Origin: Haliotis asinina
Taxonomy: Eukaryota > Mollusca > Gastropoda > Lepetellida > Haliotidae
NCBI RefSeq assembly: GCF_037392515.1
Contig: NC_090285.1
Span: 3,723,501 to 3,787,500, forward strand
Length of the DNA: 64,000 bases
Reading direction: 5' to 3'
A program made the translations under genes and the position numbers. Below the pieces are notes generated by a model, which worked only from the letters and a program-made list of their open reading frames with translations, was not told the DNA's origin and did no database searches. Below, one piece after another: positions 1-12,223 of this stretch. Positions within the stretch are counted from its first letter, which is position 1. Every line of letters starts with the position of its first letter.

Positions 1-470
1 CTCTGTTCAGAAACGAAGCCCATCCCTCCATTTTGAGACTAAGTCCAACACGAGTCCATGGAAACCGAGAAAATAATAAATCACAAAAATCTGTAAATAG
101 TAAAAAGCACCACTTTGGAGTCTGCCACACCTATATACCAAGTTTTGCAGAAATATATTGAATGGTTTTTGAGTTCTGCTCCGGAAACGAAGCCCATCCC
201 TCCATTTTGTGACTAAGTATGAAACATGTCCATGGAAATCGAGAAAATAATAAATCACAAAAACCTGTAAATAAGAAAAGGCTCCACTATGGGGTCTGCC
301 ACACCTATCTACCAAGTTTTACTGAAAGATATTAAGAAGTTTTTTAGTTCTACTCCAGAAAGGAAGCCCATCCATCCATTTTGTGACTAAGTCTGAAACG
401 TTTCGATGGAAACCGAGAAAATAATATATCACAAAAACCTGTAAATAGCAAAACGCACCACTTGGGGGAT
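1..470. repeat. Tandem-core dispersed repeat, family A, copy 1 (runs off the left edge)
   Basis: Three imperfect units of about 173 bp are present. Each contains a GCTCCGGAAACGAAGCCC-type box (near 11, 186 and 358), a block with TTTCCATGGAAACC, and CTGTAAATAGCAAAAGGCACC. The same unit recurs at 14083-15270 and 59964-61133, so this is a dispersed family with a tandem core and not a local satellite. The copy is cut by the window edge and its terminal hairpin end is not visible here. The open frame on the minus strand over this region is only the repeat read through. Confidence 0.85.
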
Positions 471-735
471 AAAAAATAAACAGTGAAGGTCATAGTTCAA
501 GATGAGGTTAAATGTCAACCAAAACATGACCAGTCAACCTCTTGATATCTTGCTCTGAAGTTGTTCAAACCTTCACAGGATGAAGCTTGGTGATGAATAT
601 GAAGAAAATCCAGCTGATTGTTCTTAGGATATCTCACTATCAAGGGTAAAATGGTAAAGTCCCCTTGTGACCTTGAAATGAAGGTTAAGGTCACCAAACC
701 TGAAAAGAATCTAGTCAACAGCTCTTAAGATATTC
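471..735. repeat. Probable relic of a molluscan dispersed repeat
   Basis: The sequence contains AAGGTCATAGTTCAAG and further on GTGACCTTGAAATGAAGG with GTTAAGGTCACC. This alternation of GACCTT and AAGGTC boxes recalls a common low-copy repeat type of molluscs. No ends or target duplications are visible. The assignment is tentative. Confidence 0.35.
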
Positions 736-978
736 CATTTTGTATGTAGCCTAATATTATATTCCCTGCTTTGTGCTATGTGACATGGGAGCAAAATGTC
801 ACTCTCTTACTGAGATAAATTAAAAATTTGGGGCTTTTTTTAGAAATTATTATTGTGAATACAATATATGGAAAAGCTTTATAGATGAACAACTTCTTTG
901 CACAGATGAAGCAAACATTTTGACATAGATTCTTGATTCTTTCTTTCAAAGGCATTTAGAAGTTGGAGGAATCAAACT

Positions 979-1116
979 AAAAGTACTTTATGGTTCAACT
1001 TCTTTATTATACAAGGTCACAATGTTTTGAGACAGATTCACCTGAAGAAGAGACTAGAATCTGTCTCGAAACATTGTGACCTTGTATAATAAAGAAGTTG
1101 AACCATAAAGGACTTT
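979..1116. repeat. Near-perfect inverted repeat (60-bp arms, ~15-bp loop)
   Basis: The left arm at about 981-1039 and the right arm at about 1056-1115 are reverse complements over roughly 60 bp with two internal mismatches. The loop is about 15 bases. The right half contains CCTGAAGAAGAGAC, then a short loop, then GTCTCGAAACATTG. This is a CTGANGA / stem / GAAA arrangement like the core of hammerhead motifs found in Penelope-like retroelement termini. An alternative reading is a foldback or MITE-like element. Confidence 0.85.
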
Positions 1117-2623
1117 TAATTCTTGATTCTTGCTTGACACTAATATCTTCCAACTTCTAAGTAATGCCACTCAAAGAAGTACATGTGAATATGTACAGCA
1201 CATCAGGTCACCCTGACAGGGAAGGGATAACAAGCAAGCTGCATTGATTACATACACACACACAGATCATCACAATTAGCAGTATTCAACGGTACCTGAC
1301 AGCCGACTATAAATATCAAACTTTGAACTGGACAAACCAGGGGCTGAAAGTATGAGCATCATCTGATTACATGACAACATGCAATCAGTGACTGTCTTCA
1401 ACCAATATATCATTAGCTATTGTGAACAGTGTGGAATACAAAGGCAGATCTGAAGCTGAAACTCATTTAGTCTTTCTATATCTACCATCTTACCAAATTT
1501 AAATCTAAAAATACACTTTCAAATCAAACTCTTAGCAGTCTTCATTTCTGGCATTCCCCAACCATGATGTTTTAAAAAGAAACTTTATACCAGTAACAAT
1601 GCCTGGTCTAGCACATCTAATACTGGACATTTTACACCTTAAAACTTCATGAAGTTAATCATGTAGACATCACAGATACTCGGATGGACAACCTGAGCAC
1701 GATGTCGCAACTTGAACTATTTCATTGAATGCTCAACACCCAATATGTTGGTGACATGTTAAAAATAAAATACTTCCAATGATTTATATCCAGTTGATGT
1801 GGTGAAAATGTCAGCACAAGAGGGAATAAGATTTGGAGAATCCGAGCATACAAACATGGCCGGTAATGAAGATGGCTGGAGTCCTAAATTCAATCACATT
1901 ATTTCAAAGGCAAACCAATTTTGAAGGATGACCACACCTGTGAAAATCCAGTGAAAAACAAGATTATTTTCACTAATAAAAGCTTCGCTTGGATTTAGAA
2001 TCGGAGGAACACTCCTGGGGATTTCTAGTATCAAAGATTTCATTTTTTTCACAACTTCCCGTAAGGTTGGGAAAGGTTTCCCGGCCGCCTGGCAAATCCA
2101 ATTAGGTGCAGAGAGGTGATATTGTCAGGGCCCCATCAGACTAGGAACTGTAAATTGAACACATAAAAAACATGGTTTTCCCATTTTAATACTCATTCAC
2201 AATTTTCAATAATTTCAGGACATCGCTAAATCTTGAGAGCTAGTGCGGTCCTTTCAGCCAGCAGACTACCCCCAGATGCTAAATAAATTCTCCAAGTTTG
2301 ATGAGGAGATTGCTAGTTAATGAGCCTGTCAAAAGAATTTAGACATTATCAACTATATCAAGCAATATTATTATCCTGAAATTAATAGATTTCTGTCCAC
2401 CTGAAGTTCATCCTCTTGAATGAAAGCTGATTTTTCAGTTTATTATTGATACTGAAATATTGACTACAGGCACAATGGTTTAACTGTCATGACATTGAGT
2501 GTTCACTCGGCTACAGTGAATCTCATTTAAAGCTATAGGTCTACTTTGTCAGAATTATCCGTCAAAAAAGTATCAAACCTGGGTTTAATAGTTAACTCTG
2601 AATCCTCTAAAACTGAGACCACA
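1117..2623. other. Non-coding stretch, nothing recognised
   Basis: No exon-like frame or repeat was recognised apart from a short (CA)n tract near 1252-1264. It is probably intronic. Confidence 0.5.
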
Positions 2624-3102
2624 TTTATCAGTATACTGTAGATCTGAGATGTTCCTGCTGTCTACAAGGAACCAGGTTTATCAGTATACTGTAGATCTGA
2701 GATGTTCCTGCTGTCTACAAGGAACCAGGTTTATCAGTATACTGTAGATCTGAGATGTTCCTGCTGTCCACAAGGAACCAGGTTTATCAGTATACTGTAG
2801 ATCTGAGATGTTCCTGCTGTCTACAAGGAACCAGGTTTATCAGTATACTGTAGATCTGAGATGTTCCTGCTGTCCACAAGGAACCAGGTTTATCAGTATA
2901 CTGTAGATCTGAGATGTTCCTGCTGTCTACAAGGAACCAGGTTTATCAGTATACTGTAGATCTGAGATGTTCCTGCTGTCTACAAGGAACCAGGTTTATC
3001 AGTATACTGTAGATCTGAGATGTTCCTGCTGTCCACAAGGAACCAGGTTTATCAGTATACTGTAGATCTGAGATGTTCCTGCTGTCTACATGGAACCAGG
3101 TT
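2624..3102. repeat. 53-bp minisatellite, 9 copies
   Basis: Nine head-to-tail copies of a 53-bp unit, with GATCTGAGATGTTCCTGCTG starting at 2641 and then every 53 bases to 3065. The unit contains the palindromes CAGTATACTG and AGATCT. The main variation is TCTACAAGG versus TCCACAAGG, in the order T,T,C,T,C,T,T,C,T. The last copy has ATGG in place of AAGG and then decays. Confidence 0.97.
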
Positions 3103-3194
3103 CTACAAAGATAATAAGATGTTTCTGTAGTCTATGTAAAAAGCTATCTTAGAAGCATTCTTACATCATACATTTTGAATTTACAGAATGGCTT

Positions 3195-3309
3195 GTTGAT
3201 GTTGATGATGATGCTACTGATGATGATGATGCTACTGATGATGATGATGCTACTGATGATGATGACGATGACGATGACGATGACGATGTTGATGATTATG
3301 ATGATGATA
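3195..3309. repeat. GAT/GAC microsatellite with a 15-bp inner repeat
   Basis: A run of GATGATGATGATGCTACT-type units passes into (GATGAC)n and then GAT again. It is low complexity and carries no supported gene. Confidence 0.9.
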
Positions 3310-4053
3310 CACACTCAGTGATAGTACTGACATGTGACAAGAGTGAGGTGGCTGCTACAACTAACCCACGCCCAATCTGCAGCTCATTGTTTGATGCTCG
3401 GGGAGGTGACTTTATCACTATAAATAATTGATGCTTAATTCCTATTGTCGTATAAGGAGCACTGTCAGGTGGCATCCATGCCCTTTGGCAGATGACTGGT
3501 CTATCAGCTTATCGCACTGAAGCATCGCTATAGCATGGGTTGCTTGCCACACAGAAACACATTACTTATTCATGACGAGTCACCAACTGAAGCCTCCAAT
3601 AGCTCTCATCAATAAGGGAATTGTATATGGCCTCAGAAATATGAAATTAATACAATACTATCACTGACATTGGCACATAGAACAGAGCACCAGATGTAGT
3701 TTACTCATAATGTAACCATTAACCGTTCATCTGAAAGGAATCTAATTTGTTTTTCACACAAATAATCTGTCAAACATGACTGACTGCAGTACTGAGAAAG
3801 TTTACAACAACACTTACCAACACACTCAAACCAAACTCACTCACTCATCCACCCTGTAATCCCAGTGTGAGTGGATGTTTTAGTGTGTGTAAGTAGTTGT
3901 GTTAAGTGTGTGGACAGTACATACATATCTGTAAAATATGGAAAACTGTTGTTGTGTACTTTATATATCTAAAAAAGTACAGTCTCTACAAAGTTTAGAT
4001 TATATGCTCTTGTGAGTTCACCAGTGTACATCTCAGTGACAGCTGTTGCAAAG

Positions 4054-4099
4054 TGATGTCATATTGACAATATGATGTCACCATGACAATATGACGTCA
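4054..4099. promoter_or_regulatory. Three CRE-like octamers at 19-bp spacing
   Basis: TGATGTCA at 4054 and 4073 and the consensus cAMP-response element TGACGTCA at 4092 form a 19-bp tandem repeat. The link to regulation is inference from motif identity only. The site sits in the putative first intron of the KCNQ1-like gene. Confidence 0.4.
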
Positions 4100-6764
4100 T
4101 ACAGTAATTAATGACCAAGGATGACATGAGGCCAGAGAGAAAATCACATGGATGAATACAATAATGATGATAATGGTGGTGATGCTGATTACGCTGTCAC
4201 AGCGGCTGGAGAATTTGAGTTGCTCTGCTCGTCAGGTATGCAGGATGGTATACATTATGGCTGCAGCAAGCCTCTAGACATTATCTCAGTACAAGCATCA
4301 TTCTATGAATGCATACAATCGAAACACTGAATACAATTCAGAATGTTTCACGTTAATTTTCTATTTGTTTGGAAAGGATGAGTTCCGATTCAAATTAATT
4401 ATATTTTAATCACAAAACACACTGAACATAACAATTATCAACATTTGGTCATTGATTGTAACATTAAGCAACCTGCCCAGTCATCAATGACTGACACGAC
4501 ATCATTACCAGTTGTGTGCTAGCACCAGGGTCAAGAGATGTAGCAGCATTGTGCTAATGTACACTGCAATCAAACAACTACAACATGAGGCTGCCTTTGT
4601 CAGGGAAACAGCTCTCAGTCCAGTTCGACGATATTAATATTTAACTGAGTCACTGACAAATTCTCTTCTCAAGTCTGTTTCTCACTATGACCTTCTTACT
4701 GCCACAATGTCTGCACAGGAAAGATGTGTTTTTGCTTTTACTCATTTCTTGTGAAAAACGGACATTTTTAATTTCTGAACATGTCTAATGACAGTTTTTT
4801 TGAACGGGTATGATATCATTACATTGAACAGGTATGATATCACTATATGGAACAGATATATCTTTATACTGAACAAGTGTAATAACATTATACTGAATAG
4901 GTGTGATAACATCAAACTGTCTGTACATGACCATCATACAGTTACATTGAACAACTGCAATAACATTATGTTGGACAGCTGCAGTAACGAAATATCAACA
5001 TAATTGCATTACAAATGTTCACAGCAGGTTTTTCACACCTGAATCTCCTGTCCACATGTTTCAGTGATCGTATCACTGTACTACTGTGTGAGTACATGCG
5101 GAGCACTGGTTGATCTGCCACACATAAAACACGTAACTGGAGGAAAAATACTGATAGCTAATACTGATAAATGCTTTCAGTTGCTATTTAGTTAGCTAAA
5201 GGATTGCAAGTAAATTGTAACTGGCTGAGATTGTAATTTGTCTTCAGCATTGACATATTTTGCTGGAATTAATTAGAAATCTAAAGAACATGACTATTGT
5301 GTAGAATTTCTAAAAGGGATTTTGCCAGGATAAACATACTTAAAACAATACTATTGCCATCAAAATATCATCTTCAGTGATGTTTACATTTGGTGTGTAA
5401 CAAAATCACGTAATGACAGTAAAAATTATACCCATTTAAGAAATACAGAAACATTAAATTGGCTCCAATACTAAACTTTTAAACTATGCAACCAGCTTTG
5501 CTAGCATGTCTTTTATTAACTCAAATAGAAGGTTTCAGAGGAAAAGTATGTTTTACTTGCAACATGTTGTTGAAACATTCAAGCTGATTACAGTAAAAAA
5601 TTATTGTACATGAATTCACACAGGATATAAATTGTACATTAAACTGAATCCAATGAAAACTTTAAGTCAGTGTGATCCTGTAGTTAACTAGAAAAAAAAA
5701 AGACAATTAGGGAATTGGTCCTACAGCTGACGTTAACAAATACACCATTGTGCCAAGCTACCTGAGAACATCACAGGTGTAATGGATTTGGTTAGGAGAT
5801 CACACAGACATGTGCATGTACATCGAAGCAGAATTTGTACATGTCATCAAACAATAAACTTTTGAACTGATTTTAACATTTAATAAGAAAAAAAATAAAC
5901 ATGTAAGTTCACATTCAGCATAAAATATATATGCCACAAAAGTATTTAACACCTGTTTATTTTTTTATGATACTCTAGATAATGTGTCTTGCCGCGCAAT
6001 GCGAAAGAATCAGATTTCAGTTTTGTTTTTGTAAATAGTGTACAGTTCCATAGTTCCATGTAGCTGGTTGTTTTTCTTTATCACCCTTGAAAACATTAAC
6101 AATTTCCACGATGGCTTAAACTGTTCATGAAGGAAATTACTGACACACGCTATTATCCAATATCACTCCCTAAGCGATTAATCAACATAATAATTTAATA
6201 ATCATGTGAAAACCACCCTGGCCAAACACTCCGGCCACTGTCGATATATTGATAGAAGTGATGGTCTCATCTTCATGCAAATACAACCAGGTAAAGGCCA
6301 GCAGGGCGAGTGCATATAAATACCATACCTTTTAATAGATGTATCATGTATGGAGTAAATCAATAAACGGCATGTTCTAATTGTGTAAAGTGTACGTAGA
6401 TTCTGTGCAAAACTACTCTTGGTAAGTAGATCAGACTTGCCATTGTCTTTAACAGAACTAATTATTATGAAGCTCTTAGAAGAATTGTTATTCGACAGAG
6501 TGTACACAAAAGCAAGATATTCATGTAAAATAACCAAAAAATAAAAAAATAAAAAACCCAATATTAACATGTGTAGGAAGTTTGTCTGTTTGCAGACATC
6601 ACAAACAATTCATATTTTCAACTCATCACTCATTAAGACAGGTACACACAATTATCTCCACAAACTTTCACAAGTTGCATGCAGACAGTGTCCCTGCTAT
6701 TGTTAAAAAATAGGTGGGATGAAAACTGTAAACACTCCCATGATAAACACTGCATAAAAAAAAT

Positions 6765-6772
6765 ATACTCAC
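6765..6772 (-). promoter_or_regulatory. Splice donor of the KCNQ1-like exon
   Basis: On the minus strand the exon is followed directly by GTGAGTAT, a strong match to the metazoan donor consensus GTRAGT. Reading on without splicing hits TGA at once, so the donor fixes the exon end. Confidence 0.85.
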
Positions 6773-7062
6773 ACTGTGAAGTGGTATATGAAGCACTTCC
6801 ATCCTGTCGGCCTCTCTAGAAAGTTATACACTTTAGCTTGCAGGGTAGCAGTAACGTTACTTTTTAACTTGGCCTTGTACCGTTCATCCAACAGGCGATC
6901 CATTTGTGAAAGCACAGGCTTGTATTCGACCCAAGCTGCCTGTGACTCACACGTGGAGTGTGCAGACTCCGGACCATAAGTGACTTCCTCCGTCGGCGCC
7001 ACTGGTACCACTGCCAGCTGCCCCAACTCTCTCTGGCGACTCCCCATCTCCGTAAGTTCCAT
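6773..7062 (-). CDS. KCNQ1: First coding exon of a KCNQ1-type voltage-gated potassium channel (partial gene)
   Basis: The exon reads from an ATG at 7062, with an in-frame TAA a few codons upstream, to a splice donor after 6773. It encodes about 96 residues. The first ~75 are hydrophilic and variable. The last ~20 contain [11 protein letters not shown] followed by KCFIYHF, the block just before transmembrane segment S1 in KCNQ channels. RPTGWKCF is the KCNQ1 form; KCNQ2-5 carry RPRGWAF-like residues. The exon ends ACA-GT followed by the donor GTGAGTAT, a phase-2 junction inside the valine codon. As I recall, human KCNQ1 exon 1 also ends in phase 2 inside this valine. The family forms tetrameric delayed-rectifier channels of the plasma membrane. 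S1-S6, the pore and the calmodulin-binding tail must lie on exons outside the window or on short exons I did not find. The residue-6 Met is an alternative start. Confidence 0.9.
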
Positions 7063-9217
7063 ATCATCAACTCCAGGATATTAACATACACACGTTAATT
7101 GCCCGCGTGCTGATCTTTGTTCCCTAAGGTCACTGGAACGTGCATCACACTGCAGGTGGTATCATAGGAATGGCTCGGTATCCATACATATTGACACAAC
7201 CAAGGCAATGTGCTGGAAGGAGGCTAAAAAGTTGAATAAGTTGCTCATACATCAATAAGTCAGCTGAGCACCTGCTTAAAAGAACATGACATTATAAGTG
7301 GACAGCAATTGATGGCATCCAGGGTGTTCACACTTCTTGTTCCAACACTTACCACTTCTGTTCGGCCCAGAACGATATCCTCATCTCCACACTTCACACA
7401 CTTGTTTTACCTATGACTGGGTGAATGACCTCCTAGCTCCAAGGGTCAGGTGACTTAGATGATATCCATGATAACAAGTAGGTGTAAGTAATAATTGCCA
7501 CTTATTGCTACATTGTTCCAGTGTTGTCAGTGTCCCCATACAGAGATACACAGAGTTGGATGTACTACGAGCTGGGAGACGTACTGCTGTATTGATCTGC
7601 AGGGTAGCTAGAAGGCTGGCACTTGCCTCGGTGACACTGGACCAGCAGGGGACAGCGTCAACCACGACCACTTCACCGCATCACTGCTTGCATCAGGTAA
7701 TCTGCAATAGAAGCATCCATGTAAGAAGAGATGTCATTGTGACAAGAACTGTAAAGTGAACCATACAACCTGGCAACCAGAGGTGCTGAATACACTGAGG
7801 AGGAAGATATATCGCCTAGTTGGGGTATATTGTGTGACAGCTGAGTCTTGGACAATATCATGTGCAGTGGTTCAATGGAATCTCACCAAGCTGGTGTATA
7901 TATGTCCACAAGGGGTGGGTGATACAGGCTGGTGGTGATGATACTGATCCACAGCTTGGTTAAAGCAACCCATGTGGCAAACTCACATATCAGGTGGTAT
8001 TTGAGGGAGCTGCAATATTGGACATATTGGCTATGAGTGAGATTAACACTCATATCAGCCTTCCTCCAACTTGACACAAGGACATGACAAAATACTTGAA
8101 ATAGTTTGGATGTAATTGCCCCTGGGTGATGTTGCAGGCATCTGATGCTCGCTTTCCGTTCTGTTACACTGGGAGGAATCGGTAAAGTACTTAAATCAAT
8201 CACAGATTCTCTCTGATTCCTCCTGCCATGAAGCCATCAGCACACACCGTCTTAAGGGCTAAAGACAAAATTATATTGGTGATCAGGCCAACCATCTTCA
8301 GATTCTTAAATGAAAGTTTCTAACAAGGAGGTCGGTGATTGAAGTTGGTAAGTGAAGCTTTCCCAACACGTACATCTAGCTACCATTCACATCATCATCC
8401 TCAGCAACTCCAGCAACTGCCAGGAGTGATGGCTTTAATGACTGATGTTTCTTTGTATTGATGAATCATACAAAATCTGAAGCTGTTCCTGATGGTAAAC
8501 CGGCCTCCCTATCCTTCTATCCCAGCCTACAATACCTGGTGATGAGGTGTGCAAGCTGCCTGCACTTCTATACCTACAACACCCATTACCCTGCAACACG
8601 GGATGACTGACATCTCGATGCCAAACACAATAGATTTAAACTTTCTGTCTCAGCTAAGAGTAGGTACTGATGCACTTTCAATCTCAAGTCTGCAGTGTAC
8701 ATCCCAAAGACTACATGAAATGTCTAAAGACTGACTGTCCATATGAAGACTGTTCTGACAAAGTGTCCTCAATATTCTAGTGTAAATATTCCTAGAAACT
8801 CCATTTTTTAATGATAAATATACAACATTAACTATAAATGTATGTTTCCATAATGGAAGTTGAAAGGAATCAATATTGTATAATTGGCAACAAAATCAAC
8901 AAAACCAAACATTAATTCTAAGGAATATTGTTTCCTTCCCAATGTGACATTGTACATGTGCCAGATGACCATACAGTGGCCATACAGTACCTGAGGTTTC
9001 CTATTCAGTCAACAACAACAATGCTCATCAGGACATCAACTAGGTCCAACTATGCCATCACCTTGTTGAATGAAAACAAAAGATGTGCTGTATGATTCCT
9101 ATGATTCATCATTTCCTATGATGCTCCAGCCCTCAACCACCACCACCACCACCACCTGTCTCTGCATCAGATGCCTTGCAATGTTACTGTTAAAGGGGAC
9201 GTGGCTCTGTGTCTGTT
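7063..9217. other. 5' flank of the KCNQ1-like gene, no gene recognised
   Basis: This lies upstream of the KCNQ1-like start on the minus strand and so should include its 5' UTR and promoter. No TATA box or transcription start can be fixed by eye. Several overlapping short frames occur on both strands between 7400 and 8300, but none resembles a known protein. A (CCA)n tract lies near 9137-9160. Confidence 0.45.
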
Positions 9218-9374
9218 GTAAGTGAGAATGGTTTATGCTGCTTTTAGCACAAATATTCTAGCCATATCATGTGACAGGCAAAAGTGACAGGCTTTACACA
9301 TCATATGGGGAATCAAACTTGGCTCTACAGAATGACAAGTGAATGCTCTACCCGGTAAGCTACCCCACTGCCCC
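9218..9374 (-). mobile_element. tRNA-derived SINE (SINE-1), degenerate copy
   Basis: In minus orientation the head contains a box related to GGTAGCTTACCGGGTAGAGC and a B-box-like segment near GTTTGATTCC. The tail complements GTAAGTGAG at the left. The same order occurs at 49554-49707, 51192-51357, 57005-57178 and 62394-62560. Confidence 0.75.
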
Positions 9375-9528
9375 TTATTGTCTATAGATCATCGTCAGTC
9401 CATAGATTGGTGAGTGATTTTGAGCCCAATATAGAACTGGTACACTGTTTCTTGTCAGTGTACTCGGTAAGTACTGACTATATGTACAGCAATAGGGCTT
9501 CACAGAAAACAATTTGAATTTAAAGTTT

Positions 9529-9862
9529 GGGAGTGCATTGGGTAAGCTGCTTAAGGCACCAGGCTAGTGATCCAGCAGGCTTGGAGATGCCATGATCGAG
9601 CCCACCTATGACCAAGTGTCAAAACCTTGGAGTCAACTTTGTGTGCAACACTTTAAATGTTGTCACAACCCTTACTGTACAGTACAGCACACTGTGCACT
9701 TAAAGGAACCCATGAATATGCTGGTAGATGAACAGATGGTGGCCACATGAATATATGCAAACACCCAGCTGCAGGCACAGCAAAGTGCAGTGAACTTGGA
9801 CAAAGTACTGTGTCCCAGTCTACGAAGCTGTGAATGGGTACCTCATGAGGGGAAAGCTACAT
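9529..9862 (+). mobile_element. Second SINE type with a tRNA-like head (SINE-3)
   Basis: The head GAGTGCATTGGGTAAGCTGC (9531-9550) and ATGATCGAGCCC look like pol III A and B boxes. The 3' part contains CCAGTCTACGAAGCTGTGAA followed by TGGGTACCTCATGAGGGG. A closely related tail box occurs in the element at 47395-47650, which has a 5S-like head. The ends are approximate. Confidence 0.65.
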
Positions 9863-12223
9863 AAACTCAGTGTGCATATTAGTCTGCAAGAGTTGTATGA
9901 TTCTCAGGGAGATGAGATTGAAAATATGATAAGCCCTTGAGATGGACATCCAGTGTTCAAGGGAAAACAAAAGTACCTTTGAGAGGCTCAGCTGGATGTC
10001 AGTGGTATACAATAGCACAATATGTATTTGAATCAAATTCCTTCTATAAGATTTGATTATTATCAGGAAAAGGTCATTCATAGCTTTTAATGGCACAACA
10101 AAAAGTTAATGATGTATGTTTTTCAATCTATAAGATTGAATTGAGTGGTAATATAATAATTCACTGATGCTCTGTACTGAAGCTTTACTTTGTGGACAAT
10201 AGCGGTTTATCGGCAGGGTAATCAATCTTTACACTCTCTGTACTCTGTGTAGACACTTGTCATTTAACATAAGTTTTTCCATCATCACTCTGAGTGGTGA
10301 AACTTTCATAATGATTGTTAGGCATACTCATTACTTTCAAACTTTATTTCAGAGAACATTGCAAAACACAGCAGTGACATAATGCTGATATTTGTGTCCA
10401 TGCAGCCTTGTGACGAAAGGTGGGGAATGGATGACGCACTTTACCGAGCTGATGTAAGTAGGTTTCCAAAGTTGTGAAGAAATCAAATGACAAGATTGCA
10501 TCGACTTGCCCTTTCATCACAGCCTTCAATTTTTAATGGGAACCCATTTTTTTCTTCTATTGATTTGAAGAAGGTGCTAAGTAATTAAGACAGGGGTGAT
10601 TTCCAGCAGGATGACTGAAGGAAAAGCTCAGTCAGCTGCTGATAAACAAATGCATCTCTGGAGTGAAGAAATACTGTATTTGGATGCTTTGGGTGCAGTT
10701 CTAGAATCAGCCAAATATTCCAAACACATTAATTAGTCAACTTCAATAGCTGTGATGGTTCCTTCCAATGTGAGGGTTCCTATATTGGGAGAACTGATTT
10801 CTGTGTATCCATTACTGGACTGCAGATACCGTTTGACATGGCTAGTGACTTGTCAATGACGTCACTGACGATTACAGACTTGTCGTTGTTGCTGAAGCTC
10901 AACATCACATGACCATCTCTTGGACCAGAGACCTGTGGTAGACATTGACAGATCTGAGAAATTATTGCTGGCTGGACATCATACAGGTGTTTAGAGGCTG
11001 TAGTGGTAATGAAGTAGGGTGACTGCTTGCCTCTACACAGAGGTTGTCAGTCAGCATAAGACTCGGACAGAAGACAGGAATAGCACAGTGTAGGTGGGTG
11101 GGTGGGTATATAGGTAGGTAGGTATACTGTGCAGGCTGATATATCAAAACAGTATGTGCTTCACCAAATACACCTCCAGTGTATCAGTGATCAAGGAACG
11201 CAGGATACTCGATAGACAGGACATGTGTAGGTTGGCTGACAGGTAAATATGAAACAGGGCAAGAATATTAATTAATCACATTAAAACTCCAAGGAAATCT
11301 GACAGACAGTAAGTGAGTTTAGTGTTCTGCCACTTTTTCTACCAGTAAGTCTGGAAACACCCCAAACATTACCTTGGTCACATGACCAAGTTCAACCAAA
11401 CATACAGTCTGATATCCTTTGCCAGGACCATTATACAGTCGTAATTGGCATTCCATAGCAAAATAGTGCTTTGGTAAGTTTATACAACAACCTATTTTTT
11501 AAAAAAACCAAAAAAAAACCACACTCTCTATTACAAAAATATCTCAAAATGATACGTAGCTACCTCTGCATTGTCAGATCCAGGGGTATAAGTAAGGAAA
11601 AGTCAAGGGTGAGTGAAAGATGCCCCACAGTGAAGACTGGTTGGTAGGCAATTAGCACAAACCTTTAACACAAGAGTAAATCAAACAATCTGCCTCCAAC
11701 ATCAAAACCATCCATGCTACCATTATATCAAATATAGACATCTCTACCTTCTTGTGAAGCATTCAGTGCGTGATGTCGCTATGATTTTACATCCAGAATG
11801 TAGAGCTTGAGCTGTATTGATCATCTTAAAACACATGGAATGTTGTAGTGTGCAATCGACACTCCTCTGTAGAGGAAGAAACTACATGCCAGTGTCTTGT
11901 CCTGGCATTACAGGTAATCTCATACCATGTGGACATCCTTCTACTCTCAGAACACATCTCATATCCAACCATAATCCTCTTTTGTGCAGACACATAACTC
12001 TATCCTATATCGACTCATGCATACATACTTAACTAATGCCTGTCTATATATCCTCTTCCGCCCTTCTGTCAGGTATATATCCCTGCTGGTCAATGAATAT
12101 GTTCATCACTACATTGTACTTTGTTCATTTCTTAATCTTTTTATTCATTTCTGAATCCATGCATGATGGTTAGATCATTCAACTGTTCATCAGTACTTCT
12201 TTCAATAGGTTGACAACTGCATG
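9863..12223. other. Non-coding stretch with a single CRE and a GGTA/GGTG tract
   Basis: No coding exon was recognised. It contains the octamer TGACGTCA at 10857-10864 and a (GGTG)/(GGTA) microsatellite at about 11091-11126. Confidence 0.45.

Larger units (their letters stand above)
3310..6772 (-). other. Putative KCNQ1 intron 1, unique part
   Basis: This is AT-rich sequence with short, scattered open frames and no recognisable domain. It lies directly downstream of the donor at 6772, so it is probably intron 1 of the KCNQ1-like gene. The intron would continue through the repeats at 1-3309 to beyond the left edge. Apart from the CRE-like triplet at 4054-4099, I see nothing else specific in it. 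I searched by eye for a following exon coding the S1 segment and found none. Confidence 0.5.

Noticed and set aside
6202-6570. 122-codon minus frame, hydrophobic start
   Set aside because: Considered as a KCNQ1 exon 2 (S1). It lacks any KCNQ motif such as the expected STIEQY-like end, and has no matching acceptor/donor context.
6776-6979. 67-codon plus-strand frame over the KCNQ1 exon
   Set aside because: Shadow of the minus-strand exon, which has the family motif and splice donor.
7411-8203. Overlapping frames on both strands upstream of the KCNQ1-like start
   Set aside because: No domain, no consistent splice sites, and frames overlap on both strands. They may be 5' UTR or chance.
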